From: Centipeda noxia ATCC 43541 | Lineage (GTDB): Bacteria > Bacillota > Negativicutes > Selenomonadales > Selenomonadaceae | Direction: 5' to 3' | Length of the DNA stretch: 64,000 nucleotides | NCBI RefSeq assembly: GCF_000160555.1 | Contig: NZ_GG749280.1 | Coordinates: 299,890-363,889, forward strand | Part shown: positions 8,585 to 18,426 of the stretch, one piece after another | Numbering within the stretch: the stretch's first letter is position 1 | Layout: each line of letters starts with the position of its first letter | Notes under the pieces: model-generated | The model's input: the letters and a program-made list of their open reading frames with translations, nothing else | Databases searched by the model: none | What the model was told of the DNA's origin: nothing | Made by a program: the position numbers and the translations under genes

Positions 8585-9790
8585 TCATGCACGTTTTTGG
8601 AGTGCTTCTTCCAGATGATCGAGGATCACGCCCGCGAGCGCCGCCTTCGCCATGAGCGGATGATCCTCTGCCCGGCCGTCTGCAAAGAAAATCTTCACAT
8701 GATTCGTCAAGACCCCGAAGCCCGCGTCCTTCTCCGCTACATTGTTCGCTACAATGAAGTCGAGGTTCTTTTTCGCGAGTTTCTCCTGCGCATACGTCTC
8801 GACGTTCTGTGTCTCCGCCGCAAAGCCGACGAGAACCTGACCGCGCTTTTTCTGCCCGAGCTCATAGAGGATGTCGGGGTTGCGCGTGAGCGTCAGCGTC
8901 AGCGGGCTGTCCGTTTTCTTGATCTTGTGCTCCGCCGTCTCTGCAGGGCGGTAGTCCGCCACAGCCGCCGCCTTGATGACGGCGTCTGCATTCTCGTATT
9001 CCGCGAGCACGGCCGCATACATGTCGCGTGCGCTCCGCACATTCACGCGCCGAACGCCCGCCGGCGTCTCGAGATGCGTCGGCCCTGAGACGAGGATCAC
9101 CTCCGCACCGCGCCGCGCTGCCGCTGCAGCGACCTCATAGCCCATACGCCCCGTCGATCGGTTGCCGAGGTAGCGCACAGGATCGAGTGCCTCCTCCGTC
9201 CCGGCTGCCGTCACGAGGATACGTCGTCCTGCGAGGCTCTGCGCCTTGGCAAAGTGTTCCTCGACCGCAGCGACAATCTCCGCAGGCTCCGGCAACCGTC
9301 CCGCTCCCATTGCCCCGCAGGCGAGCTGTCCCACGGAGGGAGGGATGATCTGCGCGCCGCGCTCTGTAAGGCGGCGTACATTTTCCTGCGTGACGGGATT
9401 CTCCCACATGCCCGTATTCATTGCAGGCGCGAGAAGCAGCGGCGCACGCGTTGCGAGGACCGTCGTTGTGAGCATATCGTCGGCAATCCCTGCCGCGGCC
9501 TTTGCAATAAAGTTCGCTGTTGCAGGCGCAACAAGCACGATTTCGGCCAGCTCAGCCAACGCAATATGCTCGACGTGATAACGGGGCTCGCCCCACATCG
9601 TCGTCACAACGGGCGCATCTGTGATCGTGCGGAACGTGAGCGGCGTGACGAAGGATGTCGCTGCATGCGTCATGACGACATGCACCGCAGCACCTGCCTT
9701 CTTTAGGCGGCTTGCAAGCTCCACTGCCTTATAGGCGGCGATGCCGCCCGTCACGCCGAGCACGATGCGCCGTCCGGCAAGCGTGCCCAT
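8585..9790 (-). CDS. coaBC: Bifunctional CoaBC (phosphopantothenoylcysteine synthase/decarboxylase)
   Basis: A 401-residue two-domain enzyme of coenzyme A synthesis. The N-terminal flavodoxin-like CoaC half (about 1-185) has GVTGGIAAYKA, the active-site histidine in YHVEHIALAE, the PAMNTGMW substrate motif and the catalytic cysteine in ACGAMGAGRL. The C-terminal CoaB half begins at RRILVTAAGTEEALDPVRYLGN and contains AAAVADYRP and KIKK, which bind the acyl-CMP intermediate. It is last in the dapF-yicC-remA-gmk-rpoZ-coaBC run, 2 bases after rpoZ. Confidence 0.97.
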   Translation of the reverse strand: MGTLAGRRIVLGVTGGIAAYKAVELASRLKKAGAAVHVVMTHAATSFVTPLTFRTITDAPVVTTMWGEPRYHVEHIALAELAEIVLVAPATANFIAKAAAGIADDMLTTTVLATRAPLLLAPAMNTGMWENPVTQENVRRLTERGAQIIPPSVGQLACGAMGAGRLPEPAEIVAAVEEHFAKAQSLAGRRILVTAAGTEEALDPVRYLGNRSTGRMGYEVAAAAARRGAEVILVSGPTHLETPAGVRRVNVRSARDMYAAVLAEYENADAVIKAAAVADYRPAETAEHKIKKTDSPLTLTLTRNPDILYELGQKKRGQVLVGFAAETQNVETYAQEKLAKKNLDFIVANNVAEKDAGFGVLTNHVKIFFADGRAEDHPLMAKAALAGVILDHLEEALQKRA

Positions 9791-9792
9791 GC

Positions 9793-10023
9793 TCAGACGC
9801 TCTCCTTGCAGAGATCGTAGGTGATCTTGCCCTCGGCAATCTCCTCCAAGGCGTTCGTAACATTCTTTGTCGAGCGCGCGAGTTCTGACTTCACAGGATC
9901 CCCCTCGAGCAGCTGGCGCGCTCTTTTCGCAGCAAGCACGACCATGCCGTAGCGGCTGTCCACCTTCGTCAGCAGTTCGTCCGTCGAGGGATTGACCATG
10001 CCGATTTCCACATTCGTTTTCAT
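9793..10023 (-). CDS. rpoZ: RNA polymerase omega subunit
   Basis: A 76-residue subunit that stabilises the beta' subunit of RNA polymerase. The core [21 protein letters not shown] matches the RpoZ fold, followed by [14 protein letters not shown]. The start is the ATG at MKTNVE, preceded by AGAGGT at good spacing; a TTG seven codons upstream overlaps the gmk stop but has no better site. Lying between gmk and coaBC is the usual arrangement in Firmicutes. Confidence 0.93.
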   Translation of the reverse strand: MKTNVEIGMVNPSTDELLTKVDSRYGMVVLAAKRARQLLEGDPVKSELARSTKNVTNALEEIAEGKITYDLCKESV

Positions 10024-10040
10024 CCGTATACCTCTATCTT

Positions 10041-10640
10041 TCAAATAACAACATCAAACTGCGCGGGATTCATATCCGCACGCAGGTGCTCGGCGGCAAG
10101 GATCGTCCGAATCCGCTCTGTCGCCGCCTCCACCGTATCGTTCAGCACGGCGTAGCGATAGCGTTTGCCGAGCAGGATCTCATCGCGCGCTGCGGCAAGG
10201 CGCCGGGCAATGCTCTCCTCCGACTCCGTTCCGCGTCCTGTAATGCGTCGGCACAGCTCCTCATAGGAGGGCGGCAGAAGGAAGATAAACGTCCCATCGG
10301 GACAGCGCTCCATCACATTCAGCGCCCCCTGCGTATCGATCTCGAGCAGGATATCCTCGCCCGCCGCACGGCGCACCTCAATCGGCGCCAGCGGCGTGCC
10401 GTAATAGTTGCCGTACACATCCGCATACTCGAGAAAAGCACCGTCCGCAATCATCGCTTCGAACTCCTCGCGCGTACGAAAGTAATACTCTCGCCCGTCC
10501 TGCTCCCCTTCGCGCGGCGCGCGCGAGGTTGCGGAGATCGAGTAGGCGATGGCAGGCTCGCGTGTGAGGAGCTCCTTGCAGACCGTTCCCTTCCCCGTAC
10601 CCGAGGCGCCCGAGATCACAATGAGAAGTCCCTTTTTCAC
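10041..10640 (-). CDS. gmk: Guanylate kinase
   Basis: A 199-residue enzyme phosphorylating GMP to GDP. The P-loop is [11 protein letters not shown] at the N-terminus, followed by the GMP-binding region ([19 protein letters not shown]) and [20 protein letters not shown]. The start codon is GTG and overlaps the remA stop as GTGA; GGGAGG precedes it at 8-9 bases. Between remA and rpoZ as in other Firmicutes. Confidence 0.96.
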   Translation of the reverse strand: MKKGLLIVISGASGTGKGTVCKELLTREPAIAYSISATSRAPREGEQDGREYYFRTREEFEAMIADGAFLEYADVYGNYYGTPLAPIEVRRAAGEDILLEIDTQGALNVMERCPDGTFIFLLPPSYEELCRRITGRGTESEESIARRLAAARDEILLGKRYRYAVLNDTVEAATERIRTILAAEHLRADMNPAQFDVVI

Positions 10641-10888
10641 TCGGCTTCCTCCCTCTCATTCGCCATGCGCCCCGCGATGGTCTCCGGCTGTATCGCCGAG
10701 AGCACGATATGTCCGCTGTCCATGATGATAACGGCGCGCGTCCGCCGCTTGTAGGTCGCATCGATGAGCCGCCCTGTCTCCCGCGCGTCCTGCACCATGC
10801 GCTTGACAGACATCGAGGTCGGCGCAACGACGGCGATCATGCGTCCCGCGAGGACAATGTCGCCGAATCCGATATTGACCGTCTCCAT
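10637..10888 (-). CDS. remA: RemA-like regulator (DUF370)
   Basis: An 83-residue protein of the DUF370/RemA family. In Bacillus subtilis, RemA binds DNA and activates biofilm matrix and osmoprotection genes. It starts [23 protein letters not shown], contains the basic segment [18 protein letters not shown] and ends [18 protein letters not shown], all typical. Its neighbours yicC and gmk are the usual ones. A role in matrix control here is inferred from the family only. Confidence 0.93.
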   Translation of the reverse strand: METVNIGFGDIVLAGRMIAVVAPTSMSVKRMVQDARETGRLIDATYKRRTRAVIIMDSGHIVLSAIQPETIAGRMANEREEAE

Positions 10889-10892
10889 GTCA

Positions 10893-11774
10893 TCACTCCA
10901 AATTCTGTACCTGCTCGCGCAGCTTCTCGACCTCGTTCTTCATCGCAACGACAATTTGCTGTGCGGCGGCATTGTTCGCCTTCGAACCGATCGTGTTCGT
11001 CTCGCGGTTGATCTCCTGCAGGAGAAAATCGAGCCGCCGTCCGACCGGCGCATCTTCTGCTAGAATCACACGGAACTGTGTGAAGTGGCTCGCGAGGCGC
11101 ACGAGCTCCTCCGTGATGTTCACACGGTCGGCATAGAGCGCCGCCTCCTGCACCAGACGTGATTCATCCGGCGCCGCCTCCTTGAACTCTGCAAGGAGCT
11201 CCCCCAGATGCGCGCGGTACTCCGCAACAATCTGGGGGGCCATCTCCTTGATCTGCGCGCGCTGCATCTCCAGACGCACAAGACGTTTTTCAAAATCATG
11301 CGCAATATGTGCGCCCTCCGCAAGCCGCATCGCATCAAGCGCCTCGAGTGCCTGTGCCGCGGCATCCAAAAAGACCGCGCGCGCCCCCGAGATGTCCGTA
11401 TCCTCTCTGACTGAGATCACGCCCTCGTATGCCGCTGCCATGCGCACGCCGTCATTCAAAGGTGCGTCAACGGCGCGTGCTACCTTTCCGAGCGCCGCAT
11501 AGTAGGCACGTGCAAGATTCTCGTTGACATGCACCTCATACCGTTTCTCGCTGTGGTCCTCAAAGTTCACATAGACGTCGAGCTTCCCACGCGCAACGCG
11601 CGAACGGATCACATCGCGCAGATCGTTCTCCCATGCACCGAATGCACGCGGCATATGCGGCACAATCTCAAGAAAGCGCTGATTGACCGCCTTGATCTCG
11701 ACGACAACACGATAGTCCGGCGTCTCTGTCGTCCCCGCGCCGTAGCCCGTCATGCTCCTGCGCAGCGTACTCAT
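10893..11774 (-). CDS. yicC: YicC/YloC-family endoribonuclease
   Basis: A 293-residue member of the YicC family, which has been shown to include endoribonucleases. It opens with the family hallmark [11 protein letters not shown] and [12 protein letters not shown] and ends with [15 protein letters not shown], followed by [19 protein letters not shown], the conserved C-terminal DUF1732 region. The start is the ATG at MSTLRRS, which overlaps the dapF stop (ATGA) and follows AGGGGG; extending further upstream gives only an out-of-frame reading of dapF. Confidence 0.95.
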   Translation of the reverse strand: MSTLRRSMTGYGAGTTETPDYRVVVEIKAVNQRFLEIVPHMPRAFGAWENDLRDVIRSRVARGKLDVYVNFEDHSEKRYEVHVNENLARAYYAALGKVARAVDAPLNDGVRMAAAYEGVISVREDTDISGARAVFLDAAAQALEALDAMRLAEGAHIAHDFEKRLVRLEMQRAQIKEMAPQIVAEYRAHLGELLAEFKEAAPDESRLVQEAALYADRVNITEELVRLASHFTQFRVILAEDAPVGRRLDFLLQEINRETNTIGSKANNAAAQQIVVAMKNEVEKLREQVQNLE

Positions 11775-12610
11775 ACATCCCCCTGCCATATGCCCGCAAA
11801 GACCGGCTCTGCCGGCCCCGTCATAAAGATATGCCCGTCCGCGTGCCATGCAACATGGATCACGCCGCCGTCGACCTCGATCTCTGCCGCGCGGTCGAGC
11901 ACATCGCACAGCACGCCCGCCGCAAGCGTCGCGCACGTCCCCGTCCCGCAGGCGAGCGTGATGCCCGCACCGCGCTCCCAGACGCGCATCCGCGCATGCT
12001 TTCGATCCCGCACATGGACGAACTCCGTATTGATCCTGCGTGGGAATGCGGGATGGTTCTCAAACTTCGGTCCCAGCTCCGCGAGCGGAAAGCCCTCGGC
12101 ATCGTCCACAAAGATCACGCAGTGCGGATTTCCCATTGAGACGCAGGTCATCGCATACGTCCTGTCCTCGACTGTGATCGGCTGCGCAATGACAGGCTCC
12201 ATGCCGAACCCGCGAACGGGAATCGCATCACCTGCGAGCACGGGCTCGCCCATATCCACCTCAACCGCCGTCACTTCGCCGCTTTCCGTGAGAATCCGCG
12301 GCACCATTGTGCCCGCAATCGTCTCGATCGTGAACTGCTCCCTGCGGATGCGCCCGCAGTCGTAGAGACAGCGTGCAAAGCAGCGGATGCCGTTCCCGCA
12401 CATCTCGGGTTCCGTCCCGTCCGGATTGAACTCGCGCATGCGGATATCTGCCGTCTCCGACGGGCAGACGATCATCAACCCGTCCGCGCCGACGCCGAAG
12501 TGGCGGTCGCACATCCGCACGGCAAGTGCCGCAAAGTCCACGGGCTCCCGGTCAAGGAAATCCACAATCACGAAATCATTGCCGCAGCCCTGCCACTTTG
12601 TAAATTCCAT
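11771..12610 (-). CDS. dapF: Diaminopimelate epimerase
   Basis: A 279-residue PLP-independent racemase converting LL- to meso-diaminopimelate for lysine and peptidoglycan. The two catalytic cysteines are in MCGNGIRCFARC and ACGTGTCATLAAG, and the protein opens with the typical FTKWQGCGNDFVIVD. Length is normal. First gene of the run leading to coaBC, behind a TTGCGC/TACAAT promoter that starts from one arm of the palindrome shared with rqcH. Confidence 0.97.
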   Translation of the reverse strand: MEFTKWQGCGNDFVIVDFLDREPVDFAALAVRMCDRHFGVGADGLMIVCPSETADIRMREFNPDGTEPEMCGNGIRCFARCLYDCGRIRREQFTIETIAGTMVPRILTESGEVTAVEVDMGEPVLAGDAIPVRGFGMEPVIAQPITVEDRTYAMTCVSMGNPHCVIFVDDAEGFPLAELGPKFENHPAFPRRINTEFVHVRDRKHARMRVWERGAGITLACGTGTCATLAAGVLCDVLDRAAEIEVDGGVIHVAWHADGHIFMTGPAEPVFAGIWQGDV

Positions 12611-12642
12611 AGGTCTCCTTATCGTCGTGTGAATCTTTGTGT

Positions 12643-12671
12643 ATTGTACTATGAAATCTCCTCGTGCGCAA
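12643..12671 (-). promoter_or_regulatory. dapF operon promoter
   Basis: TTGCGC, 17 bases, TACAAT on the minus strand, about 32 bases before the dapF start. Most of the -35 box lies inside the left arm of the 18-bp palindrome. Confidence 0.7.
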
Positions 12672-12685
12672 GGCGTACGCCTTGC
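12668..12685. promoter_or_regulatory. Perfect 18-bp palindrome between divergent promoters
   Basis: GCAAGGCGTACGCCTTGC is fully self-complementary. Each arm contributes to a -35 box, one for dapF (minus) and one for rqcH (plus), which is the geometry of an operator bound by a dimeric regulator. It could also be only a consequence of overlapping -35 boxes. No binding protein can be named. Confidence 0.6.
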
Positions 12686-12710
12686 CTATTGTGTCCCGCA
12701 TGTGTATAAT
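12682..12710 (+). promoter_or_regulatory. rqcH promoter
   Basis: TTGCCT, 17 bases, TATAAT on the plus strand, about 35 bases before the rqcH start. The -35 box runs out of the right arm of the palindrome. Confidence 0.75.
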
Positions 12711-12745
12711 TTTCTTCGACAGAACGAACGAAAGAAGATGATACC

Positions 12746-14500
12746 ATGAGCCTTGACGGCTTCTCCATGTCCGCCCTCGCGCATGAACTCGCAGATGCCC
12801 TCACGGGCGGGCGCATCGATAAGATCAATCAGCCGAACAAGCAGTCCGTCATTCTCTCCGTCCGCCAGCCGGGCAAAAATTTTCTTCTCTATATCAACAC
12901 GAATGCGAGCAATCCGTCGGCCCATCTCATTGAGGCCGCGCCCGAGAACCCCGCTGAGCCGCCGACCTTCGTCATGCTGCTGCGCAAGCAGCTCGAAACG
13001 GGCCGCATCGCCGCCGTACGTCAAGAGAGGCGCGACCGCATCCTGCATCTCGACATCGACATCATCGCGGGCGGCGGCCGCTTTGTCACGCGCACGCTCA
13101 CCCTTGAACTCATCGGCAAGTACAGCAATATCATCCTCCACGAAGGCGGCACCATCATCGAGGCGCTGCGCCGCATCGGCGAGAACTCGAGCCGCGTACG
13201 CACCGTGTTCAAAGGCGTTCCCTACACATTGCCGCCCGCGCAAGACAAATACGATCTCTTTGCAGCAGATATTGATGATATTGCTGCACGCGTGCGAAAC
13301 GCGGGCGAAGCAAAGATTTTTCAAGCGCTGATCAGCGCTGTTTTGGGGTTCGGCCCCGTCTCGGCAAAGGAAGTCTGTTTCTTGGCAGGCCTCGCGCCGA
13401 ACATTCCCGTTTCACAGCTTGATCCGTCCGACTTTGATGCCCTTTCCGCAGCGCTCACCGAAGTGCGCGCGTGGATGGAGCAGCCGGCGCCCTCTCTGCG
13501 CCTCGATGCAAACGGCAAGGTCGCGGCGATGGCCGCATTCCCCCTCAGCAGGCTGCCGGGAACGACGATCCTTTCCTATCCTACGGTCAGTGCTCTCATG
13601 ATCGACGCGGACCGGCGCCTCGGCAGCTACGTCATCCCCGATCGCGAGCGCTTTCGCCGTCTTGTGCGCACCGAGCTCCATCGTGCACGGGAAAAGTACG
13701 ACAAGCTCCGCACGGAGATCGCCGCGGCAGAGAATGCCGAAGAGCAGAAGATCTATGCCGACAATCTGATGACCTACCAATATAACTATCAAGATCACGC
13801 AGATGATGCGATCACCGTCGCAAACATATACAGCGACACGGGCGAAATGCTCACAATCCCGCTCGATCGGCGCATCGGAATCATCCAGAATATGCAGGCA
13901 TACTACAAGAAATACGATAAGCTGAAGCGCGCGAAGCACCTCCTCGCCGTCCAGCAGGAACACTGCACTGCGAACATCCGACACCTCGAGAGCATCGAGG
14001 CGTCACTGGACTCCTCCACGCGCCTTGCCGAGATCGCGGAGATACAGGACGAGCTGATCACGTCCGGCTATCTCCATGAAAAGCTGCCCAAGCGCAGCAA
14101 AGACCGCCGTGCACATCCCTTCTCCTTCACCGCGCCCGACGGTACTGTGATCCTGGTCGGCAAGAACAACGCACAGAATGATACGCTCACCTTTCGAACC
14201 GCCGCGCCGACGGACATCTGGCTGCATGTGCGCGACATCCCCGGTTCGCACGTCATCCTGCGGACGAGCGGCGGTGAGCCGAGCGAGCAGGCACTCTGCC
14301 TCGCGGCGCAGATCGCCGCGCACTTCAGCAAGGCACGCGGCTCCTCGAACGTCCCCGTCGACTACACCGCCGTCCGCTTCGTCAAGAAGCCCGCGGGCGC
14401 TGCTCCCGGCTTCGTCCGCTTCATCAACGAGAAAACGCTGTTTGTCACCGAAGACGAGGACGAACTTGCACCGATACTCGCACAAGACCCGACGGTTTAA
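12746..14500 (+). CDS. rqcH: RqcH / NFACT-family ribosome quality-control factor
   Basis: A 584-residue protein of the Rqc2/NEMF family, annotated in older work as fibronectin-binding protein. In Bacillus, RqcH binds stalled 50S subunits and directs alanine tailing of nascent chains. The N-terminal NFACT-N domain starts DGFSMSALAHELADALTGGRI. A central helical, coiled-coil part (about 290-440) includes LKRAKHLLAVQQEH. The C-terminal NFACT-R domain (about 455-560) has VLVGKNNAQNDTLTFR and DIWLHVRDIPGSHVIL. It stands alone, divergent from dapF and convergent with rplQ. Confidence 0.93.
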   Translation: MSLDGFSMSALAHELADALTGGRIDKINQPNKQSVILSVRQPGKNFLLYINTNASNPSAHLIEAAPENPAEPPTFVMLLRKQLETGRIAAVRQERRDRILHLDIDIIAGGGRFVTRTLTLELIGKYSNIILHEGGTIIEALRRIGENSSRVRTVFKGVPYTLPPAQDKYDLFAADIDDIAARVRNAGEAKIFQALISAVLGFGPVSAKEVCFLAGLAPNIPVSQLDPSDFDALSAALTEVRAWMEQPAPSLRLDANGKVAAMAAFPLSRLPGTTILSYPTVSALMIDADRRLGSYVIPDRERFRRLVRTELHRAREKYDKLRTEIAAAENAEEQKIYADNLMTYQYNYQDHADDAITVANIYSDTGEMLTIPLDRRIGIIQNMQAYYKKYDKLKRAKHLLAVQQEHCTANIRHLESIEASLDSSTRLAEIAEIQDELITSGYLHEKLPKRSKDRRAHPFSFTAPDGTVILVGKNNAQNDTLTFRTAAPTDIWLHVRDIPGSHVILRTSGGEPSEQALCLAAQIAAHFSKARGSSNVPVDYTAVRFVKKPAGAAPGFVRFINEKTLFVTEDEDELAPILAQDPTV

Positions 14501-14512
14501 AAATGCATACAC

Positions 14513-14540
14513 AAAAAGACCGCCCGCAGGCGGTCTTTTT
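14513..14540. terminator. Bidirectional terminator rqcH / rplQ
   Basis: AAAAAGACCGCC, loop CGCA, GGCGGTCTTTTT: a perfect 12-bp stem with A and T tracts that serve both strands, placed between the converging rqcH and ribosomal-protein transcripts. Confidence 0.93.
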
Positions 14541-14550
14541 AATTCGTTGA

Positions 14551-14883
14551 TCAGACGAGCTCAATGATGGCCATCGGGGCGGCATCGCCGCGGCGTGGGC
14601 CGAGCTTCAAGATGCGTGTATAGCCGCTCTTGCGGTCCGTATATTTCTCTGCGATTTCGCCGAAGAGCTTGCGTACGACATCCTCTTCTGCCAGCGCCGC
14701 AATGGCCTGGCGACGCGCGCTGAGATCGCCGCGCTTCGCGAGCGTAATGAGGCCGTCGGCGAGGGAGCGGAGCTCCTTTGCCTTTGCCTCGGTCGTCTCA
14801 ATGCGTCCATACTTGAAGAAGGATGTGAGGATGCTCCTGAGGAGAGCCTTGCGGGCCGCGGAATTGCGTCCGAGCTTTCTCAT
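14551..14883 (-). CDS. rplQ: Ribosomal protein L17
   Basis: A 110-residue large-subunit protein located near the exit tunnel. It opens [18 protein letters not shown] and contains [20 protein letters not shown], both L17 hallmarks. It is the last gene of the alpha cluster, after rpoA, and is followed by the shared terminator. Confidence 0.97.
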   Translation of the reverse strand: MRKLGRNSAARKALLRSILTSFFKYGRIETTEAKAKELRSLADGLITLAKRGDLSARRQAIAALAEEDVVRKLFGEIAEKYTDRKSGYTRILKLGPRRGDAAPMAIIELV

Positions 14884-14902
14884 GTGTTTCCCACTCCTAT
14901 CG

Positions 14903-15862
14903 TTATTCGTTGTCCTGTCTCAAGGAGAGTCCAAGCTCCTCAAGTTTCTTCTTCACTTCATCCAGAGATTTGCGCCCGAGATTGCGTACCTTCATCATGT
15001 CATCCTCGGTCTTCTGCGCCAGATCCGCAACGGTGTTGATGCCGGCGCGCTTGAGGCAGTTAAAGGAACGGACGGAAAGATCCAGATCGTCGATGGTCAT
15101 CTCAAGCACCTTGGCGCTGTCGTCAACCTCTTCGGGCGGGAAGTTCGGCACTTCCTCCTCTTCCTCGAGCATTGTGCCGTCCATGTTCTGGAACAGCCGC
15201 AGATGCATGACGAGGATCGCTGCCGCCTTGCTTACGGCCTCCTCGGGACGGATGGAGCCGTTCGTCCATACGTCGAGGATGAGGCGGTCGTAGTCGGTGA
15301 CGTTGCCGACGCGCGTGTCCTCTACGGTATAGTTGACACGCTGTACCGGCGAGAAGATGGAGTCGATGGGAATGACCCCGATCGAGTCCTCCGACTTCTT
15401 GTTCTTGTCCGCCGGTACGTAGCCCCGTCCGCGTTCGACGGTCATCTCGATCTTGAGTTTGCCCGTGGCGCCCAACGTAGCGATGTGAAGCTCCGGGTTC
15501 AGGATCTCGATGTCGCTGCCGCACTCAATGTCGGCTGCAGTGACCTCACGCTCTCCCTCCGCCTCGATGCGGAGCGTATGCAGCTCGCTGCCCTGCATGC
15601 GGATGCAGAGCTGCTTGAGCGCCAGCACAATGCTCGTCACATCATCCCGTACACCGGGAATGGTGGAAAACTCATGCAGAACTCCATCGATCTGGATGGA
15701 GGTAACCGCCGCTCCGTCAAGGGACGAGAGCAGCATGCGGCGCAGACTGTTGCCGAACGTCGTGCCGTAGCCCGGTTCGAGCGGCTCGCAGACGAAACGC
15801 CCGTAGCGTCCGTCCTCGCTGATCTCTGCGATTTCGATTTTCGGTTTTTCGATATCTGTCAT
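14903..15862 (-). CDS. rpoA: RNA polymerase alpha subunit
   Basis: A 319-residue subunit on which RNA polymerase assembles. The N-terminal domain has the [23 protein letters not shown] segment (dimerisation and beta contact). After an acidic linker ([17 protein letters not shown]), the C-terminal domain has the helix-hairpin-helix [19 protein letters not shown] and [21 protein letters not shown], which binds UP elements and activators. It lies between rpsD and rplQ. Confidence 0.98.
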   Translation of the reverse strand: MTDIEKPKIEIAEISEDGRYGRFVCEPLEPGYGTTFGNSLRRMLLSSLDGAAVTSIQIDGVLHEFSTIPGVRDDVTSIVLALKQLCIRMQGSELHTLRIEAEGEREVTAADIECGSDIEILNPELHIATLGATGKLKIEMTVERGRGYVPADKNKKSEDSIGVIPIDSIFSPVQRVNYTVEDTRVGNVTDYDRLILDVWTNGSIRPEEAVSKAAAILVMHLRLFQNMDGTMLEEEEEVPNFPPEEVDDSAKVLEMTIDDLDLSVRSFNCLKRAGINTVADLAQKTEDDMMKVRNLGRKSLDEVKKKLEELGLSLRQDNE

Positions 15863-15912
15863 CTATGTGCCTCCTCCATAATAAACGCGTAATGCAGACA
15901 CATTCACATTCA

Positions 15913-16506
15913 TTATTTGGAGTAGAGCTCGACGATGGCCTGCTCATTGACCGGAACGTCAATTTCCTCACGATGGGGGAAACGTGTGACGGTGCCCGTC
16001 AAATTTGCCTGATCGGCAGTCAGCCATGCGGGAGCGGAAAGGGCGTTGCTGCTCTCCTTGAGCTCCTTGAAGAACGCGCTGGCGCGGCTCTTCTCTGCAA
16101 CCTCGATCACGTCGCCCTCACGAACGAGTGCGGAAGGAATGTCAACGCGCTTGCCGTTCACGGTGAAATGTCCGTGACGGACGAGCTGACGTGCCTGGCG
16201 CCGCGTGTTGGCAAGGCCGAGACGGAAGACAACATTGTCGAGGCGGCGCTCGAGAAGGCTCAGCAGGTTCTCACCCGTGACGCCGGACATTTTCTTCGCT
16301 TTCTCATAGTATCCACGGAACTGCCGCTCGAGAACGCCATAGACGAATTTCGCCTTCTGCTTTTCCTTGAGCTGGAGTCCGTACTCGGAGACCTTGCGGT
16401 TCGTGCGGCGCAGCTGGCGCGTAGACTGGCGCGCGCGGCCAAGCGTGGCGGGCTCGATGCCAAGAGCGCGGCAGCGCTTGAGAACTGGTACTCTATCGAT
16501 TGCCAT
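15913..16506 (-). CDS. rpsD: Ribosomal protein S4 (zinc-free type)
   Basis: A 197-residue primary 16S rRNA-binding protein, which in many bacteria also represses its own operon. The S4 RNA-binding fold is visible as [41 protein letters not shown] (about 90-130). Only one cysteine is found near the N-terminus (KRCRALG), so the four-cysteine zinc site of some S4 proteins is absent. Its place between rpsK and rpoA differs from the free-standing rpsD of Bacillus. Confidence 0.97.
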   Translation of the reverse strand: MAIDRVPVLKRCRALGIEPATLGRARQSTRQLRRTNRKVSEYGLQLKEKQKAKFVYGVLERQFRGYYEKAKKMSGVTGENLLSLLERRLDNVVFRLGLANTRRQARQLVRHGHFTVNGKRVDIPSALVREGDVIEVAEKSRASAFFKELKESSNALSAPAWLTADQANLTGTVTRFPHREEIDVPVNEQAIVELYSK

Positions 16507-16526
16507 GTTGTTTCATGCACCTCCTG

Positions 16527-16919
16527 TTAGACGCGGCGACGCTTGGGTGGACGGCATCCGTTGTGCGGAATGGGGGTCACGTCTTTGATCATATTGACTT
16601 CAAGGCCGGTTGCCTGCAGCGAGCGGATTGCCGCCTCGCGGCCTGCGCCAGGTCCCTTGACATAGACTTCGACGGACTTGAGCCCGTGCTCCATCGCAGC
16701 CTTTGCCGCCGTCTCCGCAGCCATCTGCGCTGCGAACGGCGTGCTCTTGCGGGAGCCGCGGAAGCCGAGACCGCCGGCGCTCGCCCACGAGAGGGCATTG
16801 CCGCTCTTATCGGTGAGCGTGACGATCGTGTTATTGAATGTCGAGCTGATGTGTGCAACGCCCGACTCTATGTTCTTGCGAACTTTTTTCTTGGAACGTG
16901 TTGTTTTCTTAACAGCCAC
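16527..16919 (-). CDS. rpsK: Ribosomal protein S11
   Basis: A 130-residue platform protein of the 30S subunit. [40 protein letters not shown] and the C-terminal [12 protein letters not shown] are the expected S11 segments. It follows rpsM by 15 bases. Confidence 0.97.
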   Translation of the reverse strand: MAVKKTTRSKKKVRKNIESGVAHISSTFNNTIVTLTDKSGNALSWASAGGLGFRGSRKSTPFAAQMAAETAAKAAMEHGLKSVEVYVKGPGAGREAAIRSLQATGLEVNMIKDVTPIPHNGCRPPKRRRV

Positions 16920-16934
16920 CTCTACGAGCCTCCT

Positions 16935-17303
16935 TTACTTTTTCTTGCCTGCGACGGCCTTCTTCGGGCCTTTGCGCGTACGCGCATTGTTCTTCGTGTT
17001 CTGTCCGCGGACAGGCAGGCCGAGACGGTGGCGGCGGCCACGGTAGCAGCCGATATCAACGAGACGCTTGATGTTCATCTGAACTTCGCGGCGAAGATCA
17101 CCTTCGACCACGGCGTTCTTATCGATGGCATCACGAAGTCTGACGACTTCATCCTCCGTGAGGTCGCGCGTACGGGTATCGGGATTGACATCTGCGATCG
17201 CGAGGATCTTCTGCGCGGTCGTCAGGCCAATGCCGTAGATGTACGTCAGGGAAATTTCAATTCTCTTGTCACGGGGCAAATCTACACCGGCAATACGTGC
17301 CAT
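16935..17303 (-). CDS. rpsM: Ribosomal protein S13
   Basis: A 122-residue head protein of the 30S subunit that contacts the P-site tRNA and forms the inter-subunit bridge with L5. [25 protein letters not shown] and [25 protein letters not shown] are diagnostic. The very basic tail (KKAVAGKKK) is usual. Confidence 0.97.
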   Translation of the reverse strand: MARIAGVDLPRDKRIEISLTYIYGIGLTTAQKILAIADVNPDTRTRDLTEDEVVRLRDAIDKNAVVEGDLRREVQMNIKRLVDIGCYRGRRHRLGLPVRGQNTKNNARTRKGPKKAVAGKKK

Positions 17304-17317
17304 AAGTGCACCTCCTT

Positions 17318-17431
17318 TTATCCTTGTCTTTGTTTATGCTTTGGGTTCTCGCAAATGACCATAACGCGGCCCTTGCGCTTAATGATTTTGCATTTATCGC
17401 AGATTTTCTTGACAGACGGTCTTACCTTCAC
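17318..17431 (-). CDS. rpmJ: Ribosomal protein L36
   Basis: A 37-residue zinc-binding protein with CDKC, C and H ligands in the order Cys-X2-Cys-X12-Cys-X4-His ([20 protein letters not shown], then KHKQRQG). The start is a GTG, chosen because AGGAGG lies 8 bases upstream and the protein then has the standard length. Lies between infA and rpsM. Confidence 0.95.
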   Translation of the reverse strand: MKVRPSVKKICDKCKIIKRKGRVMVICENPKHKQRQG

Positions 17432-17527
17432 TGCGCTTGCCTCCTTCCGTCTCCCTGTGGTTCCTACGTTCAAGTCGATCTTTTCCATTCTAGCACAAAA
17501 CACGCTGTTCGGCTAGTATGTTCAGGA

Positions 17528-17746
17528 CTATTTGAAGCGATATGTGATACGTCCGCGAGTCAGATCGTACGGGGTGAGCTCGATGGTTACCTTGTCGCCC
17601 GGAAGAATACGAATGAAATTCATGCGTATCTTTCCGGAAACATGAGCAAGGACGACATGTCCGTTCTCAAGTTCGACTTGGAACATCGCATTGGGAAGCT
17701 TCTCTACGACTCTTCCCTCTACCTCGATGACATCCTGTTTTGACAT
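17528..17746 (-). CDS. infA: Translation initiation factor IF-1
   Basis: A 72-residue OB-fold protein that binds the 30S A site during initiation. [39 protein letters not shown] and [17 protein letters not shown] are the standard segments. It follows adk by 18 bases; the methionine aminopeptidase gene (map), which often sits between them in Firmicutes, is absent. Confidence 0.98.
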   Translation of the reverse strand: MSKQDVIEVEGRVVEKLPNAMFQVELENGHVVLAHVSGKIRMNFIRILPGDKVTIELTPYDLTRGRITYRFK

Positions 17747-17764
17747 ACTTCCCTTTCGCTCCTT

Positions 17765-18409
17765 TTACGCCTCAAGGACGGCGGCGAGATCCGCCTCGAC
17801 CTTCGCGATGTCCTGTCTGCCGTCGATCTCCTTGTAGACGCCTGCTTTTTTATAGTATTCGATCAGCGGGCGCGTAGAGGATTCATAGACGGAAAGACGG
17901 CTCTTCATGGTCTCTTCGCTGTCGTCGGCACGCTGATAGGTCGTGCCGCCGCAGTCATCACAGACACCCTCAACTTTGCTCGGTTTGAACTTCACATGAA
18001 AGGAGTGTCCGCAGTCTTTGCAGATGCGCCGTCCGACAGCACGCTCGATGAGATCGGCCGTCGGGACGTTGATGTTGACAACGCCGGTCAGCTTGATCCC
18101 ATTGTCTGCAAGGATCTCATCAAGTGCATCCGCCTGCTCGACGGTGCGCGGAAAGCCGTCCAGGATGAACCCCTTCCTGCAGTCCGGTTTGCTGAGACGC
18201 TCGCGTACGATGCCGACGGTGACGGCATCGGGAACAAGCTTGCCCGCATCCATATAGGACTTCGCCTCTTTGCCGAGGGGCGTCCCCTCCTTTACGGCCT
18301 CACGAAACATATCGCCCGTGGAGATGTGAAGAATGCCGTACCGTTTTACGAGGTTTGCTGCCTGCGTGCCCTTGCCGGCACCGGGCGGCCCCATCAAAAT
18401 GATGTGCAT
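17765..18409 (-). CDS. adk: Adenylate kinase (zinc-lid type)
   Basis: A 214-residue enzyme interconverting ATP + AMP and 2 ADP. The P-loop is [10 protein letters not shown], followed by ISTGDMFR and the AMP-site segment [13 protein letters not shown]. The long LID domain has four cysteines (CKDC and CDDC), a zinc-binding form common in Gram-positive lineages. The start is the ATG at MHIILMGPP, preceded by GAAGGAG; an ATG six codons earlier falls inside that site. Next to secY as usual. Confidence 0.97.
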   Translation of the reverse strand: MHIILMGPPGAGKGTQAANLVKRYGILHISTGDMFREAVKEGTPLGKEAKSYMDAGKLVPDAVTVGIVRERLSKPDCRKGFILDGFPRTVEQADALDEILADNGIKLTGVVNINVPTADLIERAVGRRICKDCGHSFHVKFKPSKVEGVCDDCGGTTYQRADDSEETMKSRLSVYESSTRPLIEYYKKAGVYKEIDGRQDIAKVEADLAAVLEA

Positions 18410-18426
18410 AGAATCTCCTTCGTTCA

